Below, one piece after another: positions 49,950 to 58,384 of a DNA stretch of 64,000 bases. Made by a program: the position numbers and the translations under genes. Origin of the DNA: Geodermatophilus sabuli. Lineage in GTDB: Bacteria; Actinomycetota; Actinomycetes; Mycobacteriales; Geodermatophilaceae. How positions within the stretch are numbered: position 1 is the first letter of the stretch; the number at the start of each line of letters is the position of its first letter. The stretch lies in assembly GCF_010686765.1 (NCBI RefSeq), contig NZ_JAAGWF010000019.1:103995-167994 (forward strand). Reading direction: 5' to 3'. The notes under the pieces were generated by a model. That model saw only the letters and a list, made by a program, of their open reading frames with translations, had not been told where the DNA came from and ran no database searches.

Positions 49950-51731
49950 TCAGACCGGGCGCCCGGCCACGGGCTGGTGCAGCACCGGGGCGGTGGACGG
50001 CGGTCGCTGCCAGCCGACCGGATGGGCGCGGACGGCGAGCACCGCGACGTCGTCCTCGACGCCGTCCCCGAGCATCTCGGCCAGCAATCGGTCGCACAGC
50101 GCGTCCAGCGACTCGTCGACGGAGGCGGCCAGCAGCCGGCGCACCCGGTCCCGGCCCTCGTCGAGGGGGACCCCGCGCCGCTCGAAGAGCCCGTCGGTGA
50201 ACAGCAGCACGGTGCCGCCGTCCGGGACCGGCGCGACGCCGTCGGCCCGTGGGCCGCGCCAGCCGATGCCGAGCGGCGGCCCCACCGGCGCGGACAGGTC
50301 GCTCACCGAGCCGTCGGGGCCCAGCAGCAGCGGATCGGGGTGACCGGCCGAGGACCAGCGCAGCCGGCGCCGCCCCGCCGCCCGGTCGGCCGGCGTCTGC
50401 TCGATCCGGCAGACCAGCGCCGTCGCCATGGTGGGCACCGAGAGGCCCACGAGGGCGTGGTCGACCCGGCGCAGCACACCGGCCGGTTCCTCCAGCCGGT
50501 CGAAGGCGATCGCGCGGACCAGGGTCTTGACCTGGCCCATCGCCGCGGCCGCCTCGATGTCGTGGCCCATGACGTCGCCGATGACGACGACGGTGTCCCC
50601 GTCGGGCTGGAGGAACGAGTCGTACCAGTCGCCGCCGATGGCCACGCCGCGGGTCGCCGCCCGGTAGCGCACCGCCAGCTCGAGGCGGTCGGGCTGGACC
50701 GGCGGGGAGAGCAGGCTCAGCTGCAGCCGTTCGGCGACCTGCTGGTTGGCCGCGGCCAGCCGGGCGTTGTCCAGCGCGAGCGCGGCCCGCCGGGACGCGA
50801 TCTCCGCCGTCCTGAGCTCGGCCTCGGTGTGCGGGCCCCGTTCGGGGCCGTTGACCAGTGTCAGCGCGCCGAACTGCTCCCCGCGCGCCAGCAGCGGGAA
50901 CGTGGCCACCGCCGCCGGGCGCAGCGACTCGAGGACCTGACGGGTGGCCGGGTCGGCGACCATCTGGTCGAGGTGCGCGGCGGTCAGCTCGCCGATGACC
51001 ACCGGCTTGCCGCTGCGCAAGGCGGTGGGCACCGGGGCGCTGACGTCGTTGGTGCGCACCCGCGCGTCGGCGTAGCGGTGCATGACGCCCACCATCGCGG
51101 GGTCCCGGTGCGCGCGACCGACGTCCCGGCGGGTGCCGTCGGGGTCGACGACGCTGACCACGCACCAGTCGGCCAGCGTGGGGACGACGAGCTGGGCGAA
51201 CCGGCCGACGGCCTCGTCCACGTCGACGGTGGACGTCATCGCCAGGTTGATGTCGCCCAGCAGCATGAGGTGCCGACCGGCCCGCTCGGCGTTCGCCGCG
51301 GCCACCGCAGCTGCCGAGGCCGCCTCCTCGCGGGCGGCGACCGCGGTGGCGCGGTCGTCCTCGACCTGCCGCCGGGCGGTCACGTCGTCGTAGCTGACCA
51401 CCAGACCCGCGTCGGTGAGGAAGGCGTCGGCCCGGAACCACCGGTCGAGGGGGGTGAAGAACGCCTCGGTGCTGCCGGACTCCCCCGTCGCCCGCACCCG
51501 CCGGTAGAGGGCCTCGAACGGGCCGCCGAGGGCCTCGGGGAACTCCGCCCACACCTCCCGGCCGAGCAGCCCCGCCACGGTGCGGCCCAGCACCGCGGCG
51601 CCCGCCGGGTTGATGTAGCGGAACCGCCAGTCGTCGTCGAGGACGAACAGCGGGCGGTCCATGCCCTCCACGGCCTGCACGAGCAGGTCGTGGAGCGGTG
51701 CGCCCGTGGCGTCCCCGGTCATGCTGATCAC
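49950..51731 (-). CDS. PAS-GAF-PP2C (SpoIIE) phosphatase
   Basis: A 593-residue signalling phosphatase. PAS at ~15-130 (FVLDDDWRFRYINPAG), a coiled Ala-rich helix (~125-150), GAF at ~155-330 (ADWCVVSVVDPDGTRRDVG; ATFPLLARGEQFGALTLVNG), PP2C at ~345-575 with GGDWYDSF, GDVMGHD, TDGLFERRG and GVEDDVAVLAVR. It likely dephosphorylates a STAS antagonist. GTG 51731 follows GAGG; ATG 51722 is an alternative. It is divergent from the paralogue at 51945; the 213-bp gap may hold shared control. Confidence 0.92.
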   Translation of the reverse strand: MISMTGDATGAPLHDLLVQAVEGMDRPLFVLDDDWRFRYINPAGAAVLGRTVAGLLGREVWAEFPEALGGPFEALYRRVRATGESGSTEAFFTPLDRWFRADAFLTDAGLVVSYDDVTARRQVEDDRATAVAAREEAASAAAVAAANAERAGRHLMLLGDINLAMTSTVDVDEAVGRFAQLVVPTLADWCVVSVVDPDGTRRDVGRAHRDPAMVGVMHRYADARVRTNDVSAPVPTALRSGKPVVIGELTAAHLDQMVADPATRQVLESLRPAAVATFPLLARGEQFGALTLVNGPERGPHTEAELRTAEIASRRAALALDNARLAAANQQVAERLQLSLLSPPVQPDRLELAVRYRAATRGVAIGGDWYDSFLQPDGDTVVVIGDVMGHDIEAAAAMGQVKTLVRAIAFDRLEEPAGVLRRVDHALVGLSVPTMATALVCRIEQTPADRAAGRRRLRWSSAGHPDPLLLGPDGSVSDLSAPVGPPLGIGWRGPRADGVAPVPDGGTVLLFTDGLFERRGVPLDEGRDRVRRLLAASVDESLDALCDRLLAEMLGDGVEDDVAVLAVRAHPVGWQRPPSTAPVLHQPVAGRPV

Positions 51732-51944
51732 TCTGCCTCATCGCCGGCGCGCCCCCGAGCCCCGCGGACGGGGCACCCCGGATCGGACGACGCGCCGGTC
51801 GGCCGCCGGCTCGTGGCGCGGCTCCTTGGCAGCGCCCGCCCCCCGCTGCCACGATCCGCACGATCCTCCCCGGTCCCGGTCCGATGACGGGAGGAGCGCT
51901 CCAGCAGAGGGGCGTCACGCGCACCGGACGAAGGGGTGTTCGGC

Positions 51945-53654
51945 GTGGAGGACCGGCGAGCCGACCCGCAACCCCCGCAGTGGCCCGCCCCGGCGGCCGC
52001 TGCACCGCCCGCCGGTGCACCGGCCGACGGTGGGCTGGCCGCCGAGGTGCTCATGACGATGCCCACGGCGCTGGTGTGCCTCGACGTCGCCGAGCGGGTC
52101 GCCAGTGCCAACGGGGCGGCTGCGCGGTTGCTCGGCCGGCCGGCGAGCGGGCTGGTCGGCCTGCCGGTGGACGACGTCCTCCCGGCCGGGATGGGCGTCA
52201 CCGTCCGGGCCGCCTGCCGGGAGGCCCTGCGCACCGGCGGGCAGGTCACCGCGGAGATCCCGTCACCGGGAGTGGGCGGGGGCTGGCTCGAGCTGCAGGC
52301 CTGGCGCGGCCCGGTCGGAGCGGCGTTCACCCTCGTCGACGTCACCGCCCGCCGCCGGGCGCAGGAGGCCGCCGAGCGCGCCCGCCGCGACGCCGACCGG
52401 GCCGGTGACCTGATGGCCCTGCTCGCCACGGTGACCGACGAGCTCTCCGGAGCACTGGACGGCGAGACGGCACTGCGCCGGCTGGCCCGGCTGGTGGTGC
52501 CCGGGCTGGCCGACGCCTGCATCGTCACCGTCATCGACCGGGACGGACGGCCCCGTGACGTGAGCTCGTGGCACACCGACCCGGCCCGCCGGGAGCTGCT
52601 CGCCCGGTACGCGCAGGTGCGGCTGGACACGCTGCCGGCGGCTTCCCCGGTCGCCCGCGCCCTCCGGGACGGTACGGCGGCGCGGGAGTCGGCCGAGGCG
52701 GTGCTGGGGCTGATGGCACCGGGCCCCGCCCGGGACCTGCTGTCCGCCCTGGGCCCGGAGTCGGCGGTGGTGCTGCCGCTGACCGCCGAGCACCGCCCCG
52801 TCGGCGTCCTCACCCTCTACCTGGACCCGGGGCGGACCCACTCCGCGGAGGACCTCGCCGCCGCTCGGCAGATCGCCGTCCAGGCCGGTCGGGCCGTCGA
52901 CCGCGTGCACCGGCAGAGCCAGGTGGCGCGGTTGGTCGAGGGACTGCAGCGCAGCCTGCTGACCGATCCCCCGGCCATCGACCGCGCCCGGGTCGTGGTG
53001 CGCTACGTCCCGGCCGCCGAGGCCGTCCGCGTCGGCGGCGACTGGTACGACGCCTTCCTGCACCCCGACGGGGACCCGGTGGTGGTGATCGGGGACGTCG
53101 CCGGGCACGACTCCGAGGCGGCCGCGGAGATGGGCCAGCTGCGCGGGTTGCTGCGCGGCATCGCCCACCACGGCGGCGGGGGGCCGGCCGACGTCCTCCG
53201 CGGGCTGGACGCCGCGATGGCGCACATGCACCCCGACACGATGGCCACCGCCACCATCGCCCGGCTCGAGCGCGGGGGCACGGTGCTCCGGTGGGCCAAC
53301 GCCGGGCACCCGCCGCCGGTCGTGGTCACCGCCGACGGCACGGTGACGGTGCTGGCCCGCGGCCTCGGCGACCTGCTGCTCGGGGTGGACCCGGCCACCG
53401 AGCGCCGCGAGTTCACCGCGCCGCTGCCGCCGGGGGCCACCGTGCTGCTCTACACCGACGGGCTGGTGGAGCGGCGCGACAGCGGGGTGGACGAGGGCCT
53501 GGAGCGGCTGCAGCGGCACCTCGCGGAGCTCGCCGGGTCGCCGCTGGACCGGCTGTGCGACGAGCTGCTGGCGCGGATGCTGCCCGGCACGCCGGAGGAC
53601 GACGTCGCCCTGCTGGCCGTCTGCCTCCAACCGGCCGACGAGGACGCCGGCTGA
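51945..53654 (+). CDS. PAS-GAF-PP2C (SpoIIE) phosphatase
   Basis: A 569-residue phosphatase. After a Pro/Ala-rich N-terminus (~1-30), PAS at ~33-140 (LVCLDVAERVASANGAAARLLG), GAF at ~155-315 (CIVTVIDRDGRPRDV; VVLPLTAEHRPVGVLTLYL), PP2C at ~330-560 with GGDWYDAF, GDVAGHD, TDGLVERRD and GTPEDDVALLAV. Its GAF-PP2C core matches the gene at 33229 almost segment for segment. GTG 51945 has AAGGGG 8 nt upstream; GTG 51936 is an alternative. A HATPase gene follows 136 nt downstream and is a likely partner. Confidence 0.92.
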   Translation: MEDRRADPQPPQWPAPAAAAPPAGAPADGGLAAEVLMTMPTALVCLDVAERVASANGAAARLLGRPASGLVGLPVDDVLPAGMGVTVRAACREALRTGGQVTAEIPSPGVGGGWLELQAWRGPVGAAFTLVDVTARRRAQEAAERARRDADRAGDLMALLATVTDELSGALDGETALRRLARLVVPGLADACIVTVIDRDGRPRDVSSWHTDPARRELLARYAQVRLDTLPAASPVARALRDGTAARESAEAVLGLMAPGPARDLLSALGPESAVVLPLTAEHRPVGVLTLYLDPGRTHSAEDLAAARQIAVQAGRAVDRVHRQSQVARLVEGLQRSLLTDPPAIDRARVVVRYVPAAEAVRVGGDWYDAFLHPDGDPVVVIGDVAGHDSEAAAEMGQLRGLLRGIAHHGGGGPADVLRGLDAAMAHMHPDTMATATIARLERGGTVLRWANAGHPPPVVVTADGTVTVLARGLGDLLLGVDPATERREFTAPLPPGATVLLYTDGLVERRDSGVDEGLERLQRHLAELAGSPLDRLCDELLARMLPGTPEDDVALLAVCLQPADEDAG

Positions 53655-53790
53655 CCAGGGGACGCGCCGACCGGGTGCCGAGACCCTCGTCACTCCCCGG
53701 GGGCGGAAACGCCCCGAACACGGTTGAGCACCGGACCCGGTGGGCACCTCAGTCCTCGACCGGAGGACAGCCACGACGGAGTGAGGGCAA

Positions 53791-54252
53791 GTGGGTCGAC
53801 TCGCGTGGCCGGTGCGGCCACTACCGGACGGCCGGGGCGAGGTGTGGCGCTGGGACCTCGGGGCCGTTGCCGAGCTCCCCGGCGCCCGCGCCGACCTCCG
53901 TGCCCGCCTCGACGGCGTCGGCTTGGGGGCGGGCGGTGACGAGGACCAGGCCGCCGACCGGCTGATCCTCGCGTTCGACGAGCTGGCGTCCAACGCCCTG
54001 CGGCACGGTCGGTCGCCCGTGTCGGCGACCGTGGTGGCCGGCAGTGGCGGCTGGCTGCTCGACGTCAGCGACAGGGACCCGCACACGATGCCCGCCCCCG
54101 CGGTCGACCGCGACCCCGCCCAGGGGGGCATGGGGCTCTACCTGGTGGCCCGCCTGTCGGTCGCGCACGGCTGGTACGTGGACGGCTCCTGCAAGCACGT
54201 CTGGGCCTGCCTGCCCGCGGCCCAGGACGTCAGCCACCCCGCGGTCGCCTGA
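53791..54252 (+). CDS. RsbW-like anti-sigma/HATPase_c_2 protein
   Basis: A 153-residue GHKL ATPase. N-box is LAFDELASNALRHG (~62-75), G1 is LDVSDRDPHTM and G2 is GGMGLYLVARLSVAHG (~110-125). Serine-protein kinases of this RsbW/SpoIIAB type phosphorylate STAS antagonists and bind sigma factors, so it would oppose the PP2C phosphatases. No sigma or STAS gene is beside it, so the partner must be elsewhere. GTG start at 53791. It ends at a long hairpin terminator. Confidence 0.88.
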   Translation: MGRLAWPVRPLPDGRGEVWRWDLGAVAELPGARADLRARLDGVGLGAGGDEDQAADRLILAFDELASNALRHGRSPVSATVVAGSGGWLLDVSDRDPHTMPAPAVDRDPAQGGMGLYLVARLSVAHGWYVDGSCKHVWACLPAAQDVSHPAVA

Positions 54253-54268
54253 GCCGGCGCCCGGACCC

Positions 54269-54321
54269 GCGCACGACGACGGCCCCGGGGCGGATGCCCC
54301 GGGGCCGTCGTGGTCGTGCGC
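54269..54321. terminator. Long bidirectional hairpin terminator
   Basis: GCGCACGA / TCGTGCGC form an outer stem and CGACGGCCCCGGGGC (54277-54291) with its exact complement (54296-54310) a 15-bp inner stem around a GGAT loop. It lies between the convergent RsbW-like and cheX-like genes. Confidence 0.85.
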
Positions 54322-54396
54322 CCGGGACGGCGGGAACGGGTGGTCCGGCGCCGTCCCGGGGCAGTTCGGCCGGCGCGGGCGAGCCGCGCCGTCGGG

Positions 54397-54897
54397 TCAG
54401 GCGGTGACCCCGCCCGAGGGGATGACCAGCGAGAGCGCGCCCTTGCCGTAGCCGGGCACGTCGACCGCCAGGTCGATCCGGTTGAACGCGGCCGCCATCT
54501 CGACGAGGTCGGCCGGCAGGTCGTCGCCCGGGGCGTAGAGCTTGTACAGCTTGGAGTGCGGGGCCCCCGGCACGTTGAACAGTGCCGAGAGGACGTTCAC
54601 GACCTCGTGCAGCGCCTCGGTGAGCATGGCGGTCAGCTCGCCGTCCTCCTCGACCGCGTCCTGGACACCGCCGGGGGGCAGCATGGCCAGCGCGCCACCG
54701 GTCCACGCCGACAGCGGCAGGTCCATGACGCAGAGCGCGTTGACCGCCAGGTGCGGGTCGACGTACACGGCCACGGACACCGGCCGCTCCTCCCCCGGCG
54801 TCACCGGCGCGCCGGGGTTCACCGACACCGGCTTGCCGAGCAGGCCCACGAGCATCTCGCGGACGTCCTTGGCCGCGGGCAGCACCAGGGTGGTCAT
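54397..54897 (-). CDS. CheX-like protein (degenerate)
   Basis: A 166-residue CheC/CheX-type fold. The helical EALHEVVNVLSALFN (~94-108) carries ExxN, but the residue four before the Glu is Glu rather than Asp/Ser, so the phosphatase motif is incomplete. It may bind CheY without full activity. ATG 54897 overlaps the cheY stop by 4 nt (ATGA). Last gene of cheB-cheR-cheY-cheX-cheY-cheX-like. Confidence 0.65.
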   Translation of the reverse strand: MTTLVLPAAKDVREMLVGLLGKPVSVNPGAPVTPGEERPVSVAVYVDPHLAVNALCVMDLPLSAWTGGALAMLPPGGVQDAVEEDGELTAMLTEALHEVVNVLSALFNVPGAPHSKLYKLYAPGDDLPADLVEMAAAFNRIDLAVDVPGYGKGALSLVIPSGGVTA

Positions 54898-55256
54898 GCG
54901 ATCACCCCGTCCAGGTGCTCGCTGAAGGTGTCGGCGGTGAAGGGCTTGGCGATGAGGAACAGCGCGCCGGCGTCGGCGGCCTTCTCCCGCATCTCCGGGG
55001 AGCCCTCCGAGGTGACGAACCCGAACGGGACACCGGACCCGGCCGAGCGCAGCGCCTGGAGGCACTCCAGGCCGGTCATGTTCGGCATGTTCCAGTCGGA
55101 CAGCACCAGGTCCGGGCTCTCGGCCTGGACCTTGTCGTAGGCGTCGCGGCCGTCCTCGGCCTCGACGATGTCGTGGTCGTCGTAACCGGCCTGCCGCAGC
55201 GTGCGGATGACGATCTGCCGCATGACGCGGCTGTCGTCGGCGACCAGGATCTTCAC
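54894..55256 (-). CDS. cheY: CheY-type response regulator (second)
   Basis: A 120-residue stand-alone receiver. Acid pocket VADDSR (residues 5-10), phospho-acceptor Asp54 (LSDWNMPNMTG), T82 in VTSEG and K104 in AKPFTAD. GTG 55256 overlaps the cheX stop by 4 nt. Both CheYs share the DWNMP and VTSEG signature typical of this chemotaxis class. Confidence 0.92.
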   Translation of the reverse strand: MKILVADDSRVMRQIVIRTLRQAGYDDHDIVEAEDGRDAYDKVQAESPDLVLSDWNMPNMTGLECLQALRSAGSGVPFGFVTSEGSPEMREKAADAGALFLIAKPFTADTFSEHLDGVIA

Positions 55257-55756
55257 AGTGGCACTCCGTTTCCGTACGAGGGGTCCGCGTTCACGGCGTC
55301 CAGGACGGCGCCCTGGACGGAGATGGTCAGCGGCTGGCCACGCCACAGGGCGTCGACGCGGCAGGTGTCGGCCGACGCGACGGCGCGCGGCGCGACCCCG
55401 ACCTCGGGCAGGCCGAGGGCGGACGGTCCGGGGAGGACGGCCTTGACGTTGCCGCCCACCACGTTGGCGAGCTCACCGAGGGCGTCGGCGACGTCCTCGT
55501 CGTCGAGGACCGCGGGCGCGTGCTCACGCAGCAGCGCGCGGGTCAGCTGCTCGGCGGTCTCGCGCCCGCAGGTCAGGACGACGCTGCCGGTCCACGGGCC
55601 GACGACGGCGACCCAGGCGCTGAGCGTGTCGGCCGGCAGCTCGCCGGGCAGGGGGACGAGGACCTCGTCCTCCCCGACGAGCGCCGTCCACGCCTGGTCG
55701 GCGATCTCCTGGACGATCGCCTCGTCGAGCAGCTCGGTGATGGCGGGCGAGGTCAC
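55253..55756 (-). CDS. cheX: CheX chemotaxis phosphatase
   Basis: A 167-residue CheC/CheX-family protein. The motif DALGELANVVGGNVK (91-105) fits D-x3-E-x2-N, the phosphatase signature, with a Pro-containing segment after it (~109-117). CheX dephosphorylates CheY-P to end signalling. GTG 55756 overlaps the upstream cheY stop by 4 nt. The second CheX-like gene lies two genes downstream. Confidence 0.85.
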   Translation of the reverse strand: MTSPAITELLDEAIVQEIADQAWTALVGEDEVLVPLPGELPADTLSAWVAVVGPWTGSVVLTCGRETAEQLTRALLREHAPAVLDDEDVADALGELANVVGGNVKAVLPGPSALGLPEVGVAPRAVASADTCRVDALWRGQPLTISVQGAVLDAVNADPSYGNGVPL

Positions 55757-56136
55757 AGCGCCATCTCCTGGGGGAGCAGGCCGAGCAGGGCGATCTTGTC
55801 GCGGATGGCGTCGGCGGTGAACGGCTTGATGACGTACTCGTGCGCGCCGGCGGCCAGGGCGCGCACGATCTGCCCGTGCTCGCCCTCGGAGGTGACCATC
55901 ATCAGCGTCACCGCGCGCCAGCCTGGGTTGGACCGGACGGCGGAGACGAACTGCAGCCCGTCCATGACCGGCATGTTCCAGTCGATCGTGCACAGCTCGG
56001 GCACCCAGCCCTCGTGCAGCACGTCGAGCGCCTCCTGACCGTGACCGGCCTGGCGGGTCTCGAACCCGAAGCCCTCGAGGGTCCCGCTCACGATGCGCCG
56101 CATGGCGCGTGAGTCGTCGATCACCAGAGCACGCAC
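55753..56136 (-). CDS. cheY: CheY-type response regulator (first)
   Basis: A 127-residue single receiver domain. IDDSRAMRR (6-14), phospho-acceptor Asp52 in TIDWNMPVMDG, T82 in VTSEG and K104 in VIKPFTAD. It ends 4 nt into cheX. GTG 56136 starts 1 nt after the cheR stop, so it is translationally coupled. Output, motor or pilus, is not in the window. Confidence 0.92.
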   Translation of the reverse strand: MRALVIDDSRAMRRIVSGTLEGFGFETRQAGHGQEALDVLHEGWVPELCTIDWNMPVMDGLQFVSAVRSNPGWRAVTLMMVTSEGEHGQIVRALAAGAHEYVIKPFTADAIRDKIALLGLLPQEMAL

Positions 56137-56137
56137 G

Positions 56138-56962
56138 TCAGGCCCCCTTCAGCGGGCGGTAGGCGGAGCAGCGGCCGATGACGACCCGCTCCCAGGAGTC
56201 GTCGACGCCGAGGGTGGTCTCCGCGGCGCCGAGGAAGAGCCAGCCGTCGGGGCGCATCAGCGCGCGGACCCGGCGGAGGATCGCCTGCTTCGTCGGCAGG
56301 TCGAAGTAGATGAGGACGTTGCGCAGGTACACCACGTCGAACGGCCCGATCCGGGGGAGTGGAGCGGCGAGGTTGCACTCACTGGCGCTGACCATCCGGC
56401 GCAGCGTCGGCGCGACCTCCCACTCGGTGCCCGCCCGCGTGAAGTGGCGGACCAGCATGGGGGCGGGCAGCCCGCGGTTGACCTCGAGCTGGCTGAACCG
56501 GCCGGCGCGGGTGCGCTGCACCATCTCGCGGGAGAGGTCGGTCGCGGTGATCGAGACGCGCGTCCCGGCGTTGGGCATCGCGTCCTCGAGCAGCATCGCG
56601 ATCGTGTACGGCTCCTGCCCGCTGGAACAGGCGGCCGACCAGATGTGCAGCCGCTCCACCGGTCCGCGGGCCGACAGCAGGGCGGGCAGCACCGTCGAGG
56701 TGAGTGCGGTGAACGGGTCGCCGTCCCGGAACCACGACGTCTCGTTGGTGGTGAGCGCCTCGACGATGCGCCGGGTCGACTCCGGACTCGGCCGGGTCCG
56801 CACGGAGTCCACGAACTGGCCGACGTCGGGCAGCCCCATCTGCCGGGCGATCGGCAGCAGCCGTGCCTCGACCAGGTACTCCTTGCCGGGGGCGAGCACG
56901 ATCGCGCTCTCCCGGTGGACCAGTTGACGGACCCAGTCGAAACCGGTGGCGGTGAGAGTCAT
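56138..56962 (-). CDS. cheR: Chemotaxis methyltransferase CheR
   Basis: A 274-residue SAM-dependent glutamate methyltransferase for MCPs. N-terminal helical domain ~1-70, then TTNETSWFRDGDPF (~91-104), WSAACSSGQEPYTIAML (SAM motif I, ~129-145), ATDLSREM and FDVVYLRNVLIYFD (~207-220). ATG 56962 overlaps the cheB stop by 4 nt. No TPR or pentapeptide-binding C-terminus. Confidence 0.95.
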   Translation of the reverse strand: MTLTATGFDWVRQLVHRESAIVLAPGKEYLVEARLLPIARQMGLPDVGQFVDSVRTRPSPESTRRIVEALTTNETSWFRDGDPFTALTSTVLPALLSARGPVERLHIWSAACSSGQEPYTIAMLLEDAMPNAGTRVSITATDLSREMVQRTRAGRFSQLEVNRGLPAPMLVRHFTRAGTEWEVAPTLRRMVSASECNLAAPLPRIGPFDVVYLRNVLIYFDLPTKQAILRRVRALMRPDGWLFLGAAETTLGVDDSWERVVIGRCSAYRPLKGA

Positions 56963-58083
56963 CGCCGGCCTCCGGCGGTAGCCGGGACGAGGGGAGCGGT
57001 GCGCGGCGGAGCCAGCCGCCGGGAGATCGCCTCGACGATCCGGTCCAGCGGCAGCACCTCGTCGGCGAGGCCGGCACCGGCGACCGCGCCGGGCATGCCC
57101 CACACCACCGAGGTGGCCTGGTCCTGGACGACGACGGCGCCGCCGGCCTCCCGGATGCGCCCGGCGCCCGACCGGCCGTCGGCGCCCATGCCGGTCAGCA
57201 CGACGCCGAGGACGGCGCCGTCGAACGCGTCGACCGCGGAGCGGAACAGCGGGTCGACCGCGGGCCGGCAGAAGTTCTCCGGCGGACCCTGGCTGAGGGC
57301 GGTGTGCAGCCCGCGGGCGGTGCTGCGGATGGTCAGGTGGTGGTCGCCGGGAGCGAGGTGCACCGTGCCGGGGGCCAGCGGTGTCCCGTCGACGGCCTCC
57401 ATGACGCGGAGGCCGCACAGCCGGTCCAGCCGCTGGGCGAACTGCCGGGTGAAGACCGGGGGCATGTGCTGGACCAGCAGGACCGGCACCGGCAGGGTGG
57501 CCGGCAGCGCCGGGAGCACCTTGGCCAGCGCCTCGGGGCCGCCGGTCGACGAGCCGATCACCAGGACGGCGGGCTGCTTCACCGCGCCCACGCGGGGCGC
57601 CGGGGGGCGCACCCGGGCCGGGGCGGGCGCCGCGGCGCGCGCCGGGCCGAGGCCGACCGGGCGCCCGGTGAGTGCCTTGATCTTGGGGATGAGCTGTTCG
57701 CGGACGCTCTCCATCGACTGCGCGACGCTGCCGACGTTGGCCGGCTTCGTGACGTAGTCGTTCGCGCCGGCAGACAGCGCGTCCAGCGTCGCCGCCGCAC
57801 CGCGCTCGGTCAGCGTGCTGAACATGATGATCGGCACGCGGCTGCGTGCCGGGCCACCGGCGCCCTTGCGGATGGCCCGCACCGCCTCGATGCCGTTCAT
57901 CTCCGGCATCTCGATGTCCATGGTGACCAGGTCGGGCTTGAGCTGCTCGAGCTTGCCGACGGCGATCCGCCCGTTGACCGCGGTGCCGACGACCTCGATC
58001 GCCGGGTCCGCGGAGAGGACGTCGGTGACGATCTTGCGGACGACGACGGAGTCGTCGACGACCATCACCCGGATCGGGTCCAT
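56959..58083 (-). CDS. cheB: Chemotaxis methylesterase CheB
   Basis: A 374-residue response regulator-methylesterase. Receiver domain 1-125 with D11/D12 acid pocket and phospho-acceptor Asp56 (TMDIEMP). Ala/Pro-rich linker ~141-170. Methylesterase ~172-360 with Ser179 (IGSSTGGPEA), His206 (VQHMPP) and Asp302 (TGMGADG). It demethylates or deamidates MCPs. ATG 58083; first of the six-gene coupled cheBRYXYX-like run. The gap upstream is 301 nt. Confidence 0.95.
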   Translation of the reverse strand: MDPIRVMVVDDSVVVRKIVTDVLSADPAIEVVGTAVNGRIAVGKLEQLKPDLVTMDIEMPEMNGIEAVRAIRKGAGGPARSRVPIIMFSTLTERGAAATLDALSAGANDYVTKPANVGSVAQSMESVREQLIPKIKALTGRPVGLGPARAAAPAPARVRPPAPRVGAVKQPAVLVIGSSTGGPEALAKVLPALPATLPVPVLLVQHMPPVFTRQFAQRLDRLCGLRVMEAVDGTPLAPGTVHLAPGDHHLTIRSTARGLHTALSQGPPENFCRPAVDPLFRSAVDAFDGAVLGVVLTGMGADGRSGAGRIREAGGAVVVQDQATSVVWGMPGAVAGAGLADEVLPLDRIVEAISRRLAPPRTAPLVPATAGGRR

Positions 58084-58384
58084 GCGTCCTCCAGTCCTGT
58101 GGGTCCGCCCACCGGGGTGGTCCTCGGGTCGGCAGCCGGCCGTCGGCGTCCCGCGGGTCGCGGTGCCACCAGGAGTCCGGCGGCCGCGAGGGGCGGTGCC
58201 TGTCCCCGGAGTTCTCGGCTCCGCGCCACCGGTGCTTGAGCCGATCGGCGAGAATTCCCGCTCCTCTTCCGGCGATCATGAATGGCGGTCGGCGACCATT
58301 CCCGGTCCCTTGTCGACACGTTCCCCGTGGCACGAGGGGTCACCGGCGGGGTGGACCGGCGCCGGCGGGGGTAGGCCCGGGGAC
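58084..58384. other. Divergent intergenic region (cheB / GlgC-like)
   Basis: A 301-bp stretch with no open frame of interest. On the cheB strand a GCCGATCG (58239-58246 region) resembles half of a FliA/sigma-28 -10 (GCCGATAA), but no matching TAAA -35 is clear. Otherwise I see no repeat or terminator. Confidence 0.35.

Noticed and set aside
58239..58246. GCCGATCG as a sigma-28 -10 for cheB
   Set aside because: No TAAA-type -35 at the expected 11-bp spacing on the cheB strand, and GCCGAT is frequent in such DNA.
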